Of a DNA stretch of 64,000 bases, positions 1-8,237 are shown piece by piece. The stretch is from NCBI RefSeq assembly GCF_021404545.1, contig NZ_JAAWWD010000002.1, forward strand, positions 166,870-230,869, written 5' to 3'. Below the pieces are notes generated by a model. It did no database searches and was not told the DNA's origin. It worked only from the letters and a program-made list of their open reading frames with translations. This DNA comes from Aestuariivita sp. (GTDB lineage Bacteria > Pseudomonadota > Alphaproteobacteria > Rhodobacterales > Rhodobacteraceae). A program made the translations under genes and the position numbers. The stretch's first letter is position 1. Every line of letters starts with the position of its first letter.

Positions 1-907
1 CATTGCGCGACCCCATCGGTTCATCTGGACCGACTGTTGTGTCTACTTGGGTTTGCGCTTCCATTTCCGCATTCAATTCTGCACCAAGCAAAATGATAAA
101 GGCGGAGATCCAGAACCACATCAGCAAAACGATGACCCCAGCCAGCGTTCCAAAGCTTTCATTGTAGGAACCAAAGTTGCCGACATAAAACGCGAAACCC
201 GCCGAGGCGACTACCCAGATAAGGCAGGAAACGACTGCGCCGGACGAGGCCCACTTCCATTCCGGCGAGCTACGCGAGGGCGCGTATCGATACAAAACGG
301 ACAGACCAAAAACAGTTAGGCAAAAGAGTCCGGCCCAAAGTCCTGCTGTCATGAGAATCTCGAAAAGCGGACCAAGCTCAAAAACCGCCAGAACTGACGG
401 TACGCCAAGCGTCGCCATAAGGGCGATCAGAAGACCTATCATCAGAAAGAACGTCAGGGCAATCGTAACAAATTTGAGCTTTATGAACCCGCGCTTTTCC
501 TCCTCGTCATAGGCGACATTGATCCCCTCAATGAGGCTCGCCACTCCCTTCGATGCCGAGTAGAGCGCGATTAAGATACCGACGGCTGCAGCGAGGCCAA
601 GACCGCTTTCCCGTGATCCGGCCACCGCGGCAGCCTGCGTCGTCACAATTGCAATGACTTCCTCCGGCATAAGCCCCGATAGGCTTTCCAGCTGATCGAC
701 GACCTGACTTGGTTCGACCAGCAATCCGCTGATGGCAATGAGAGCGGTGATGGCGGGAAAGAGGGCCAGCAGACCATAAAACGCCACGCCGGCAGCCATC
801 AGGCCAACCCGATCAGCCGCAATCTCATCTTTCAAACGAAACGCGATATCCTTCCATCCGGAGGCGGGGATCTCGGCAGGTGTCTCGGCATTTCGACCAC
901 GGGACAT
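1..907 (-). CDS. YihY/BrkB family inner-membrane protein (3' end outside window)
   Basis: The reverse strand reads from ATG at 905-907 to the window edge without a stop, giving about 302 residues of an incomplete protein. After a short hydrophilic N-terminus (residues 1-35) come several long hydrophobic stretches, beginning MAAGVAFYGLLALFPA, and a late LGAELNAEME motif. Both are typical of the YihY/virulence factor BrkB family of polytopic membrane proteins. The family's function is poorly defined; the old RNase BN label is a misassignment. It lies 70 bp behind the DUF3618 gene on the same strand, so it is probably the last gene of that envelope operon. The family call is firm; the function is unknown. 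Confidence 0.85.
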   Translation of the reverse strand, partial: MSRGRNAETPAEIPASGWKDIAFRLKDEIAADRVGLMAAGVAFYGLLALFPAITALIAISGLLVEPSQVVDQLESLSGLMPEEVIAIVTTQAAAVAGSRESGLGLAAAVGILIALYSASKGVASLIEGINVAYDEEEKRGFIKLKFVTIALTFFLMIGLLIALMATLGVPSVLAVFELGPLFEILMTAGLWAGLFCLTVFGLSVLYRYAPSRSSPEWKWASSGAVVSCLIWVVASAGFAFYVGNFGSYNESFGTLAGVIVLLMWFWISAFIILLGAELNAEMEAQTQVDTTVGPDEPMGSRN

Positions 908-977
908 GGGGGTGACTTTCTTAGGCTGAATTTCGGGGGATAAATGGAGGGGGCCAGACAGCCCCCTTCACATCGGC

Positions 978-2129
978 TCAGGTCTTCGGCTTACCGAGTT
1001 TCTCGTCCTTGGCGGCCGAGCTAGCCGTATCTGCAACACGCCCCGCGACAGACTTGGCTTTATCGCCAATCGCCTCGACAGCGGTTTTGTCGCCGGGGGC
1101 ACCGCTATCAAGGTCGGCTTTTGCCTCCGACGCGATGTCGGTCGCTTCATCCTTGACAGATTTGGCAACAGACATGGCTTTGGCTTTCTCTTCCTCGAAA
1201 ATGCGCTCGGCCTGATCAATCAAATCATCGCTTTGCGATCCCATCAGATCATCTTCAGCTTTCGTGCGCGGCAAGGCACCGCCGAGGGCAGCACCAACCG
1301 CAAGTGCCAATGCACCTACGACCAACGGCTGCCGGTCGTAGAAGTCAGCCGCCGCATCCGCACCCTCCTGCGCGGCGCGCGCGGTCTGGCGACGCAGATC
1401 GAGCGCTTTCTGGCGTGCGGCGATGACGCGCTTACGGCCCTCTTCTGAGAGGGTTTCCGTCCCTTCCGCAATCCGGCTAGCCGCTGTGGCTATGCCATCA
1501 CGGGCGGTCTGTGCAGCACCCGTTACAGAGGACTTTGCGGAGGCCGCTGCATCCGAGACTTTCGAACCGGCAGCATTTGCCGCATCTGAAACTGACGATC
1601 CGACGGAACGCGCAGCATCCGAGACCGAAGCCGCTGCGGATGAAGCGCCATCCTTCATAGCTGCCGCACTGGATGATGCGTGATCTTTCAGCGGTGGGCC
1701 ATTGTCCGCATCATCGCGCGACCACGACGGACCATCATTGCGTGCAGGCGCATAGGAGGTCGGCGCCACATAGGGACGGCCTTGACGTTCACGCGTGCGG
1801 CGAAAATCGTTCTCAACTTCGCTGTAGCGGTCATCATCACGATGATCCGAAATGGGTGTTTGCGCTGACTGTTTCTGAGCACCGTTACCAAACATCATCC
1901 ACGCAAGGCCAATACCGGTAAGCGCCAGCGGAATGGGGTTTGCCTTGACCTGATTCGAGATGGAGCGGCCCATATCGCCACCATGCTCACGGAACTGGTC
2001 CCCAATCTGACGCACAACTGTGTCGATTGAGAATTTGTCCTGAAGGTCCTCAAGATTCGAAGTCAGGTCAGACCGCTGTTCTTCGATTTCGCGTTCGATC
2101 TCTTTCGGGCTGCGTGTCTCATTTGTCAT
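978..2129 (-). CDS. DUF3618 domain protein, alanine-rich, two membrane segments
   Basis: 383 residues. The N-terminus (about 1-50) has the charged IEREIEEQRSDL pattern of DUF3618 and is followed by a membrane segment near residues 64-81. A long region rich in Ala, Ser, Asp and Lys (roughly 150-265) looks helical or coiled-coil. A second hydrophobic segment lies near 269-289, before a charged, Ala-rich tail. It overlaps the upstream holin-like gene by 11 bp, so the two are translationally coupled. In Alphaproteobacteria this trio (YqjD-like, holin-like, DUF3618) recurs and is thought to act in envelope or nutrient stress; that role is inference. The molecular function is not known. Confidence 0.8.
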   Translation of the reverse strand: MTNETRSPKEIEREIEEQRSDLTSNLEDLQDKFSIDTVVRQIGDQFREHGGDMGRSISNQVKANPIPLALTGIGLAWMMFGNGAQKQSAQTPISDHRDDDRYSEVENDFRRTRERQGRPYVAPTSYAPARNDGPSWSRDDADNGPPLKDHASSSAAAMKDGASSAAASVSDAARSVGSSVSDAANAAGSKVSDAAASAKSSVTGAAQTARDGIATAASRIAEGTETLSEEGRKRVIAARQKALDLRRQTARAAQEGADAAADFYDRQPLVVGALALAVGAALGGALPRTKAEDDLMGSQSDDLIDQAERIFEEEKAKAMSVAKSVKDEATDIASEAKADLDSGAPGDKTAVEAIGDKAKSVAGRVADTASSAAKDEKLGKPKT

Positions 2130-2520
2130 CGTAAGCTTCCTTTACGGCTGCGGCATCGCGCTGGACATTTTTCACGGTCCGCGTCGGTGCAAGGCTGGAG
2201 AGTTTGAGGTCGTTCACGCCCTTGTTGATCAAGACGAATGCAATAACGGCGAGACCAGCGCCAACGATCAGCGCGGACCAGCCAGCATCAAGCCCTGCCT
2301 CGGTCAGGGCCGCGACCAAGGCGGCCGCTAAGACATTCAAAGCGACCAGCGCAATGACGGCGGCACCTGCGATCAGACCGACCGCCACGCCGGCCTTGGT
2401 CACGTTCTCGCTGATTTCCGCACGGGCAAGATCGACTTCGTTGCGGACAAGACCGCTGACATTGGCCATGGCCTCCGTCAGCAGATCGCCGGCGCTCTTC
2501 TGCGTGTTGTTATCGCTCAT
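2119..2520 (-). CDS. Phage holin family / DUF1469-type membrane protein
   Basis: 133 residues. A short polar N-terminus and an amphipathic stretch (ANVSGLVRNEVDLARAEI) lead into two close hydrophobic helices (about residues 45-70 and 80-100) and a charged tail. This is the layout of the holin superfamily III / DUF1469 (YqjE-like) proteins, which despite the name are ordinary cellular membrane proteins. Its ATG overlaps the stop of the upstream gene by 4 bp and its own end overlaps the DUF3618 start, placing it in the middle of a tightly coupled operon. There are no phage genes nearby, so a lysis role is unlikely. Confidence 0.8.
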   Translation of the reverse strand: MSDNNTQKSAGDLLTEAMANVSGLVRNEVDLARAEISENVTKAGVAVGLIAGAAVIALVALNVLAAALVAALTEAGLDAGWSALIVGAGLAVIAFVLINKGVNDLKLSSLAPTRTVKNVQRDAAAVKEAYDDK

Positions 2521-2999
2521 GAGAAGTCTCCATGCCGCTCAGTGCCGGGGCTGCCGAGCACGATTTGCGAGTCTTGCGTGCCAGACGCTTTCGCGAACCG
2601 AGTGGCAGCAAACCCAATCAGGGCTGCACCACCAAGGAACACCAGCGGATTTTTGCGGGCGAAGGCGCTGACGTCCTGAACCATTTCACTCAGATCCTTG
2701 TTGCGCATTGCTTCAGACGCATCAGCGAGCCCTTCGGCGATCTGACCAAATGTGCGTTCCTGCGGTGAACCGCTGCGCATTTCCTCTGCAGCTGTGCGCA
2801 GTGCTGAGGCTACGCCGGACATCTCGTCAGCGACTGATGATTTTGCGGTCTCCGCCTGATCCTTTGCCGCGGACGCAGCATTTTGCGCGACATCACGGGC
2901 GGCGGTTTTCGCCTGCTCGGTCACGTCGCTGGCCTTTTGTTTGGCCTCAGCCGCGACTCGCGGGGTGGACTTCGGGTCGGGTGTATTTGCGTTCGACAT
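2517..2999 (-). CDS. YqjD/ElaB-like stress protein with C-terminal anchor
   Basis: 160 residues from ATG 2997-2999, chosen because GGAGAGAGAC lies just upstream; a longer frame from 3056 lacks such a site. Residues 10-60 are a Lys/Ala-rich helical stretch resembling an apolipoprotein- or LEA-like repeat. A hydrophobic segment at about 117-133 (NPLVFLGGAALIGFAATR) is a tail anchor, followed by a short polar end. This is the layout of ElaB/YqjD/DUF883-type proteins and of alphaproteobacterial 'nutrient deprivation-induced' proteins, which sit at the inner membrane. It overlaps the holin-like gene by 4 bp and follows the micro-peptide gene by 17 bp. Confidence 0.75.
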   Translation of the reverse strand: MSNANTPDPKSTPRVAAEAKQKASDVTEQAKTAARDVAQNAASAAKDQAETAKSSVADEMSGVASALRTAAEEMRSGSPQERTFGQIAEGLADASEAMRNKDLSEMVQDVSAFARKNPLVFLGGAALIGFAATRFAKASGTQDSQIVLGSPGTERHGDFS

Positions 3000-3018
3000 G
3001 TCTCTCTCCACTTTAAAT

Positions 3019-3087
3019 TCAGAATACGAAACTGATGACGGCCAAAACGACGACAATCAGTCCGATAAGATAAAAAACGTTATGCAT
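3019..3087 (-). CDS. 22-residue membrane micro-peptide
   Basis: A 22-codon frame from ATG 3085-3087 to TGA at 3019-3021, preceded by a strong GGAGGAG ribosome site at 6 nt spacing. The product is MHNVFYLIGLIVVVLAVISF plus VF, a single hydrophobic helix. A near-identical peptide design (start, YxIGLxVVVxAVxSF core) is encoded at 11394-11468, which argues that both are real genes. It would head the envelope operon that runs to position 1. The function is unknown; such peptides often tune a membrane partner, but that is inference. Confidence 0.65.
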   Translation of the reverse strand: MHNVFYLIGLIVVVLAVISFVF

Positions 3088-3281
3088 TAGGGACTCCTCC
3101 TGAGGGACGTGACCGTTTCCAGCCCCGCTCCGATCAGCTTAGGTGGTTGTTAGTCTCCTCGTAGCCCGCAGACGCTAATCTGGTTTAGCATTTGCCCAAT
3201 CGGACGCTCTTCCAGACACGCCGGCCCTGTTGTGAAAGTCAGTTCCGGATAGCGTGGAGGCTCACCTCGAAAGGATCGAAC

Positions 3282-3779
3282 ATGAGCATCGACACATTGG
3301 AAGACCTCTACCTCGAGCAACTCAAGGACATTTACAGCGCCAATAAACAGGCTTTGGACATAACGAAGGAAATGGCCGAGGTCGCAAGTGACACCGACCT
3401 TGCTGACGCTCTTCGCGCGGGTGCCGATGGGATTCAGGACGGCATCACCGCAATTGAAAAAATTTCAGAGAGCCACGACGAAAGCCCATCCGGCGAGCAC
3501 TGCAAAGGCATGGAAGGCCTGGTCCAGGAAGCCCGCGCCCACGCCATTGAAGAGTCCTTCGGAGAAGACGCCACGAGGGATGCGATGATCATCACGCAAT
3601 ACCAACGGCTCACGCATTACGCGATTGCAGGATATGGCTGCCTTGCTGCCTTTGCGGACCGCCTGGAGCTCGACAATGACCTGTCTGCGCTGAAAACCTG
3701 TCTTGAAGCATCCTATGATGGCGACCGCACGATGACGGCGCTGGCGACGGGTGGGATCAACAAAAGCGCAGTGGCCTGA
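3282..3779 (+). CDS. DUF892 ferritin-like protein (YciF/YciE type)
   Basis: 165 residues from ATG 3282, with AAGGA upstream; an in-frame start at 3192 is less likely. The sequence begins MSIDTLEDLYLEQLKDIYSA, the hallmark of DUF892, and is all-helical with Glu and His residues spaced as in a four-helix ferritin-like bundle (E-x-L, HAIEESFGED, QRLTHYAIAGYG). The family (YciE, YciF) is induced by general, osmotic or oxidative stress; its chemistry is not settled. It faces away from the envelope operon to its left, so the 190-bp gap probably carries divergent promoters. Confidence 0.88.
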   Translation: MSIDTLEDLYLEQLKDIYSANKQALDITKEMAEVASDTDLADALRAGADGIQDGITAIEKISESHDESPSGEHCKGMEGLVQEARAHAIEESFGEDATRDAMIITQYQRLTHYAIAGYGCLAAFADRLELDNDLSALKTCLEASYDGDRTMTALATGGINKSAVA

Positions 3780-3782
3780 CCG

Positions 3783-4568
3783 TTAGGCAGATCTGGCAAG
3801 ATCTGCCGCGCCAGTGGTTTCCGCTCCGATCGCGGGCGGAAACCACGATGTATCCATATCGACAAAGGCGTTGACGAACTCACAGTGCTTTTCCCATTCG
3901 TCCCGCTTAAGTAGGCGCACATAGGGCCGCTTGATTTCCATGTCGCCGCTTTCGACAAAGCGGCGGAGCAGTTTGTTGACATAGATCGACGTAAGACCAA
4001 CGGCCTGCCCGATCTCGACCTGGCTGAAGGGCACCTGAAACCGGTTGCCAAGACCAATGTTTGCGACCTCCAGCCGGGACCGAAGCTGCAACAGCCAGAA
4101 CTTGAGTTTGCCAGCTGCATCCATCGATCCGAGGCTGCTGGCATGGTGGCGCAAAGCGATCTGATCCAGGCTGCCGATAGCCGTCAGCAACGCTCCCAAT
4201 CGCGGATAGTCGGTGTAAAGCGGCGCCAGACCGACGCGTGGGAAAGGGCAGATCACCCCGTCGGTCTGCATCATCACGCGATGACTTGCATGGGATGATC
4301 CAATTTCTGCCAGACCCATTACCTCTCCTGGCAAGTACACGCGCAAAATCTGACTGCGCCCATCCGCACTGTCCGCCCGGACGACGGCCCACCCCGACTT
4401 CAGGACCATGATGCCCTCAGTCCGATCGCCAACACTCACAACCGGTCGCCCCTTTTTGCGCGGATGTTCGTCCTTTTCCATTTCTGCAATAAAGGCGCAC
4501 TCGTGATCGGTAAGAGACACGAAACGGGAGAGGCGGCTGACAAGGCAGCTTTTGTATTCTTCTGACAT
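3783..4568 (-). CDS. Crp/Fnr-family transcriptional regulator (paralogue of 19571-20416)
   Basis: About 261 residues from ATG 4566-4568; a GTG at 4583 would add five residues, and neither start has a clear ribosome site. Residues 20-130 form a cyclic-nucleotide-binding-type beta barrel (GWAVVRADSADGRSQILRVY, YLPGEVMGLAE). The C-terminal winged helix contains SQVEIGQAVGLTSIYVNKLL. Family-specific Cys ligands of an FNR-type cluster are not evident. The recognition helix and the C-terminal W...DTSWF tail are nearly the same as in the regulator at 19571-20416, so the two may bind the same sites. It is convergent with the DUF892 gene, 3 bp apart. Confidence 0.88.
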   Translation of the reverse strand: MSEEYKSCLVSRLSRFVSLTDHECAFIAEMEKDEHPRKKGRPVVSVGDRTEGIMVLKSGWAVVRADSADGRSQILRVYLPGEVMGLAEIGSSHASHRVMMQTDGVICPFPRVGLAPLYTDYPRLGALLTAIGSLDQIALRHHASSLGSMDAAGKLKFWLLQLRSRLEVANIGLGNRFQVPFSQVEIGQAVGLTSIYVNKLLRRFVESGDMEIKRPYVRLLKRDEWEKHCEFVNAFVDMDTSWFPPAIGAETTGAADLARSA

Positions 4569-4669
4569 AGGAGAAATTAGCACAGTTTAGGACGCTGCGT
4601 CTCGCTTAACTCGCGGCGATCTGCGATACGCTGCAACACGCCCCCATCACCTTCCAGAAAAGAGCGCCC

Positions 4670-4828
4670 ATGGACCTTATTCGCATTATCCTATCCGTCA
4701 TCATTCCGCCGCTTGGCGTGTTTCTGCAAGTGGGGTTGGGCAAGCATTTCTGGATCAATATCCTGCTGACGTTGCTTGGTTACATTCCCGGTCTCGTTCA
4801 TGCGGTGTATATCGTTGCCCGCAAGTGA
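4670..4828 (+). CDS. YqaE/Pmp3 family small membrane protein
   Basis: 52 residues, from ATG 4670 to TGA 4826-4828. The product starts MDLIRIILSVIIPPLGVFLQ and has two hydrophobic helices around a GLGKHFWINILLTLLGYIPG motif, which is diagnostic of the Pmp3/YqaE/UPF0057 proteolipid family. These proteins sit in the plasma membrane and are linked to salt and cold stress. The stop overlaps the GTG start of the DUF4112 gene (GTGA), so the two are co-translated. It is the first gene of a three-gene operon with the transglutaminase. Confidence 0.9.
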   Translation: MDLIRIILSVIIPPLGVFLQVGLGKHFWINILLTLLGYIPGLVHAVYIVARK

Positions 4829-5193
4829 ATGAAGAACGGGCCAGCGAGGTCGAAAAACTCGACCACCTCTCAACGTTGCTCGACAGCCGGTTCCGCATAC
4901 CGGGCACGCCGATACGGTTTGGATGGGATTCACTTCTTGGGCTCATCCCCGGCGCAGGAGACCTCGCTTCGCTCGGGCCGTTGGCCTATCTCATCTACAA
5001 GGGCTATCGGCTCGGTGCGCGCAAGCGCACGATCCTACGCATGACAACAAATACCGGACTGGATTTCGTCGTGGGCGCAGTGCCCGTTCTTGGCGACGTC
5101 TTCGACCTCGTCTTCAAAGCGAACAACCGCAACTTCGCGCTGCTGCGCAAGGATCTGGCAGACGGAGTTTTAGAGAAGGAAGACATCGGATGA
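4825..5193 (+). CDS. DUF4112 domain protein
   Basis: 122 residues from a GTG start inside the stop region of the YqaE gene. The text LLDSRFRIPGTPIRFGWDSL, followed by LLGLIPGAGDL and a second VPVLGDVFD, is characteristic of DUF4112, a small family with two hydrophobic segments (about 40-60 and 78-95). The function is unknown. The TGA overlaps the next ATG (ATGA at 5190-5193). The tight YqaE-DUF4112-transglutaminase arrangement implies a joint role, possibly in envelope stress, but this is inference. Confidence 0.85.
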   Translation: MNEERASEVEKLDHLSTLLDSRFRIPGTPIRFGWDSLLGLIPGAGDLASLGPLAYLIYKGYRLGARKRTILRMTTNTGLDFVVGAVPVLGDVFDLVFKANNRNFALLRKDLADGVLEKEDIG

Positions 5194-5972
5194 TTGTCGA
5201 TATCGACGTACGGCTCGGATATGATATCAGCCAATCCGTTGACCTAATCCTCCAGATCCGCGCACCGAGTTTTGCGGACCAGGACGTCCTATCCGAAGCG
5301 TTTGACGTTGGCTCACCGGAGCAGCTTGCAGATACGGCGGCCGAGGCGGGTTTCGGCAACCGGACGTTGCTTCGAACATCCGAAAACTTTGCATGTTCCT
5401 ATGCTGCCAAGGTGGAGATCGACCGACCCACTTTGAATGTCTCGGCATTGAACAAGGTCCCGCCTCACCTGCTTCCCGGCGATGTTGTTCGCTACCTGAT
5501 GCCGTCGCGCTACTGTCCGTCTGATGAACTCCAGAGTTTTGTTGCTGCGGAGTTTGGTCATTTGGACGCGGGCCAGCGGGTGGCTGCTATGCGCGACTGG
5601 ATTTTCGAGCGCTTTGCCTATGTGCCAGGATCAAGCACTGCGCAGACGACAGCCATCGATACATTCGTCCAACGGCAAGGCGTCTGCCGGGATTTTGCCC
5701 ATGTCCTCATCACACTCGCACGCGCCTCCGCTATCCCAGCCCGGTTTGCCAGCGTCTTCGCCCCGCATGTCACGCCGCAGGATTTTCATGCGGTCGCTGA
5801 GGTCTATCTCGACGGCACCTGGCATCTGATCGACGCCACCGGTATGGCTGAGGCATCACAGATCGTCCGGATCGGCGTCGGAATAGATGCCGCAGAGGTT
5901 GCATTCCTATCAAGCTTCGGTCCGATTTCTCTGATTGAGAAATCGGTCAATGTGTCGATTTCCGAAGCATAG
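5190..5972 (+). CDS. Transglutaminase-like superfamily protein
   Basis: 260 residues from ATG 5190, which overlaps the DUF4112 stop; a longer frame from 4923 is only read-through of the preceding gene. The catalytic triad of the transglutaminase fold is visible: Cys166 in QGVCRDFAH, His200 in DFHAVAEVYL and Asp215 in LIDATG. There is no signal peptide, so a cytoplasmic peptidase or amidase role is likely rather than cross-linking. Bacterial homologues often resemble peptidases, and the substrate cannot be told. It ends 6 bp before the convergent C45 gene. Confidence 0.88.
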   Translation: MIVDIDVRLGYDISQSVDLILQIRAPSFADQDVLSEAFDVGSPEQLADTAAEAGFGNRTLLRTSENFACSYAAKVEIDRPTLNVSALNKVPPHLLPGDVVRYLMPSRYCPSDELQSFVAAEFGHLDAGQRVAAMRDWIFERFAYVPGSSTAQTTAIDTFVQRQGVCRDFAHVLITLARASAIPARFASVFAPHVTPQDFHAVAEVYLDGTWHLIDATGMAEASQIVRIGVGIDAAEVAFLSSFGPISLIEKSVNVSISEA

Positions 5973-5978
5973 GATTTG

Positions 5979-7124
5979 CTATGCGGCCTCGGGTTTCGAG
6001 ACCATAGTGTCAGGAAGATACGCGCTGATCTCCTGGCCACGCCCTGCCGCATAGTCCATTGCGAGGCGCGGCCAATCGATCATGGCGGCCTGCGACCAGT
6101 CAACTCCGCTCTCAGCTCCCATCGGCATGCTGATAGTCGCGTTGCTACCGCTTGCACGTGAATAGTCTGCCGTGTGCTGCCCTTCCAGAAATCCATCAAT
6201 GGTTTGGTGCCATCGCTTTCCGTTCATCGACAGCAAAAGCGATCGCAACTTCGGATCATACTCCGCCGTAAACAGTGTTCCGAAGCCCTCGCCGTAGCGA
6301 TCCTGGCGCAATGGTTCTTTGAGAAAGTGCCGACCAAGATCGCGTGGGCCGGCTAGCAAGCCCTTCAGATGAGCCAGCCGCTCTACGGTCCGCGTGAAGC
6401 CAGGTCGGTCTGCGACCGTACCCTTGCTTTGGTGGTTGGTCGCGATGGCCCGGGGCATGATCATAGCGCCGCCTCCCGGAGCGAGTTCCACGCTTGCCGT
6501 TCGGCCTGCAGCATCCGCAAGGACCACGTTGTAGGCCATGTGGGAAGGTATGCGCTTCAATGCTGCAACAGCTTCTTCGACCGTTTCAGACGTTTCCAAG
6601 ACATAGCGCAGGATCGTGGTGATGCCGAACCCCATGCCCGTCTCGGATCTGCCGCCGTAGGCCAGCGCCACGCTGAGCCCTGCATCGTTGATGCCATCCG
6701 AAAGGCCCCAGAGAAATTCAACCATGCCCATGACCGCGCGACCCGTCCATTCTGTGCGGAGCAACAGCCCTTCGTTCAACTCGGGCGAGAGGTCGTAGTT
6801 GCGCACCAGCCGAACGTCATGCCGGTCCGCGACGGCTGCGAGGGAACACCCACCCAAATAGGACGGCGGGCACCATGTGGAGAGGAACCGCGCGGCTCGG
6901 TTGGAGCCACCCGCAATCGTGACAAGCTTGTCATAGGTCGTGATCAACTCGGGCATGTGGTGCTTCAGCGCAGCTCGACAGTCGGCACGGGACGGACCGG
7001 CATCGCCGCCGCGTGCGACAAACCATGCCTCATAGACAGGCCAGGACCGTGCCCAACGGGCGGCCCATTTCGGGCCAGGCGTAGCCTCGGTCACCGCATC
7101 AAACGTCAGTTTCATATTGGTCAT
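5979..7124 (-). CDS. C45-type autoproteolytic acyltransferase/hydrolase
   Basis: 381 residues. Residues 90-100 (LGGCSLAAVAD) carry the Gly-Cys junction at which C45 (acyl-CoA:isopenicillin N acyltransferase-like) Ntn-hydrolases cleave themselves; Cys93 would become the N-terminal nucleophile. Downstream family features are an RNYDL motif, an SDGIND(A)GLSV block, and NVVLADAAG followed by ATNHQ. Likely substrates are N-acyl amides or peptides, but specificity cannot be read. It lies 1 bp behind the esterase gene, so it is co-transcribed with it and the CopG regulator. Confidence 0.82.
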   Translation of the reverse strand: MTNMKLTFDAVTEATPGPKWAARWARSWPVYEAWFVARGGDAGPSRADCRAALKHHMPELITTYDKLVTIAGGSNRAARFLSTWCPPSYLGGCSLAAVADRHDVRLVRNYDLSPELNEGLLLRTEWTGRAVMGMVEFLWGLSDGINDAGLSVALAYGGRSETGMGFGITTILRYVLETSETVEEAVAALKRIPSHMAYNVVLADAAGRTASVELAPGGGAMIMPRAIATNHQSKGTVADRPGFTRTVERLAHLKGLLAGPRDLGRHFLKEPLRQDRYGEGFGTLFTAEYDPKLRSLLLSMNGKRWHQTIDGFLEGQHTADYSRASGSNATISMPMGAESGVDWSQAAMIDWPRLAMDYAAGRGQEISAYLPDTMVSKPEAA

Positions 7125-7125
7125 C

Positions 7126-8208
7126 TCAAGTATCCTTGTCTGTTCTACCGAAAAAGAAGCGGATCATTTCTGCGCTGGCATCGGGCCCGTTTGGATCGGT
7201 GTAGGACCCACCTGGCTGACCGCCTGACCACGCATGGCCCTGTCCCTCGACGGTCCAATGTTCGACCAACGCCGTGCCGTCCTCGTCGCTAGACATGTCT
7301 CTCGTGTAGGTCCGACCCGTTGCATTTCCGGTCGTCGATGTCTCGACGCTCTGGCCAGGACCCGCACTGCGCGCACGCCGCGCGATATTATGACCGTTCG
7401 AAGGATGGACGGTATGGTCGGCTGACCCGTGAAACAGAATAGTACGCACGCGCTGATCAGCTTGCACGGGTTCGGTTGCCTCAAGTGCATTGCCCGCCAT
7501 TGCGGCGAACGCGGAAGGCACGTCCTTGGCAGATCCTGCTGGAAGGCCTGAGTGTGCGCCGACTGCAGCGAAGACATCTGGATAGGTCTCCCCAAGGATG
7601 ACCGCCATGGCGGCGCCTGCCGAAAGGCCGGCAACGAACGTGTCGTCGCGCGTGACACCGTAATCGGCACAGATCTTCTGTGCCAAACCAGCGAGGATCG
7701 CAGGTTCCCCCCTGCCCCGACGTTGATCGCCCCGGCTGAACCAGTTCCAGCAGGATTGCGCGTTATCGCCCCGTGATTGCGCAGGATAGACCACCACAAA
7801 CCCGTGACGGTCGGCCAAGGTGTTCATTCCTGTTCCATTGGCGAAGTCTTCAGGTGTCTGCGTGCAGCCATGCAGCATCATGACGACACCCGTCGCGCCC
7901 TCGGATGTGGAGGCGGGTACATAGAGGCGATAGCGGCGGCTGCCGGATGCGCATGCGAAGATATCGTCTGTAAAGATCGCACCGTCCGGAACGCTTGTCT
8001 CAGGCGAGGCAGAACGCATGGGTTGTCCGGACAACTTCGCCAACATGCTGTTGATCGAAGGCGGGTTTACTCCCCCTATTTGTGCGCTCTGCTCCACCGG
8101 GGAGGCGAGGCCATGCTGCGCAAGTGTACGTTGTACAAGATCATTGGCTGCCGACGCCCAAGCGGTATCGGCCGCCGGGCGCGTCGCGCCGGCGCTGAAG
8201 AGTTTCAT
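7126..8208 (-). CDS. PHB depolymerase-family esterase (LpqC type)
   Basis: 360 residues from ATG at 8206-8208, with AAGGAAG upstream. An alpha/beta hydrolase fold begins near residue 90 (YRLYVPA). It shows the HGCTQTP oxyanion motif (113-119), the CWNWF motif (153-157) and the nucleophile elbow GLSAG with Ser196, and a late GQGHAWSGG motif supplies the catalytic His. These are the signatures of the esterase, PHB depolymerase family. No signal peptide is visible, so it could act on intracellular or oligomeric esters. It is the second gene of the CopG-esterase-C45 operon. Confidence 0.88.
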   Translation of the reverse strand: MKLFSAGATRPAADTAWASAANDLVQRTLAQHGLASPVEQSAQIGGVNPPSINSMLAKLSGQPMRSASPETSVPDGAIFTDDIFACASGSRRYRLYVPASTSEGATGVVMMLHGCTQTPEDFANGTGMNTLADRHGFVVVYPAQSRGDNAQSCWNWFSRGDQRRGRGEPAILAGLAQKICADYGVTRDDTFVAGLSAGAAMAVILGETYPDVFAAVGAHSGLPAGSAKDVPSAFAAMAGNALEATEPVQADQRVRTILFHGSADHTVHPSNGHNIARRARSAGPGQSVETSTTGNATGRTYTRDMSSDEDGTALVEHWTVEGQGHAWSGGQPGGSYTDPNGPDASAEMIRFFFGRTDKDT

Positions 8209-8237
8209 GGTACTTCCTTTGCTATATGTGAGACGAC

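Noticed and set aside
2119..2520. Phage lysis role for the holin-family protein
   Set aside because: No endolysin, spanin or other phage gene nearby; the family is a common cellular membrane protein.
3088..3281. EcfG (GGAAC-N-CGTT) general-stress promoters for the stress genes
   Set aside because: I looked in the gaps upstream of the DUF892, micro-peptide, CsbD and PRC genes and found no convincing pair at the right spacing.
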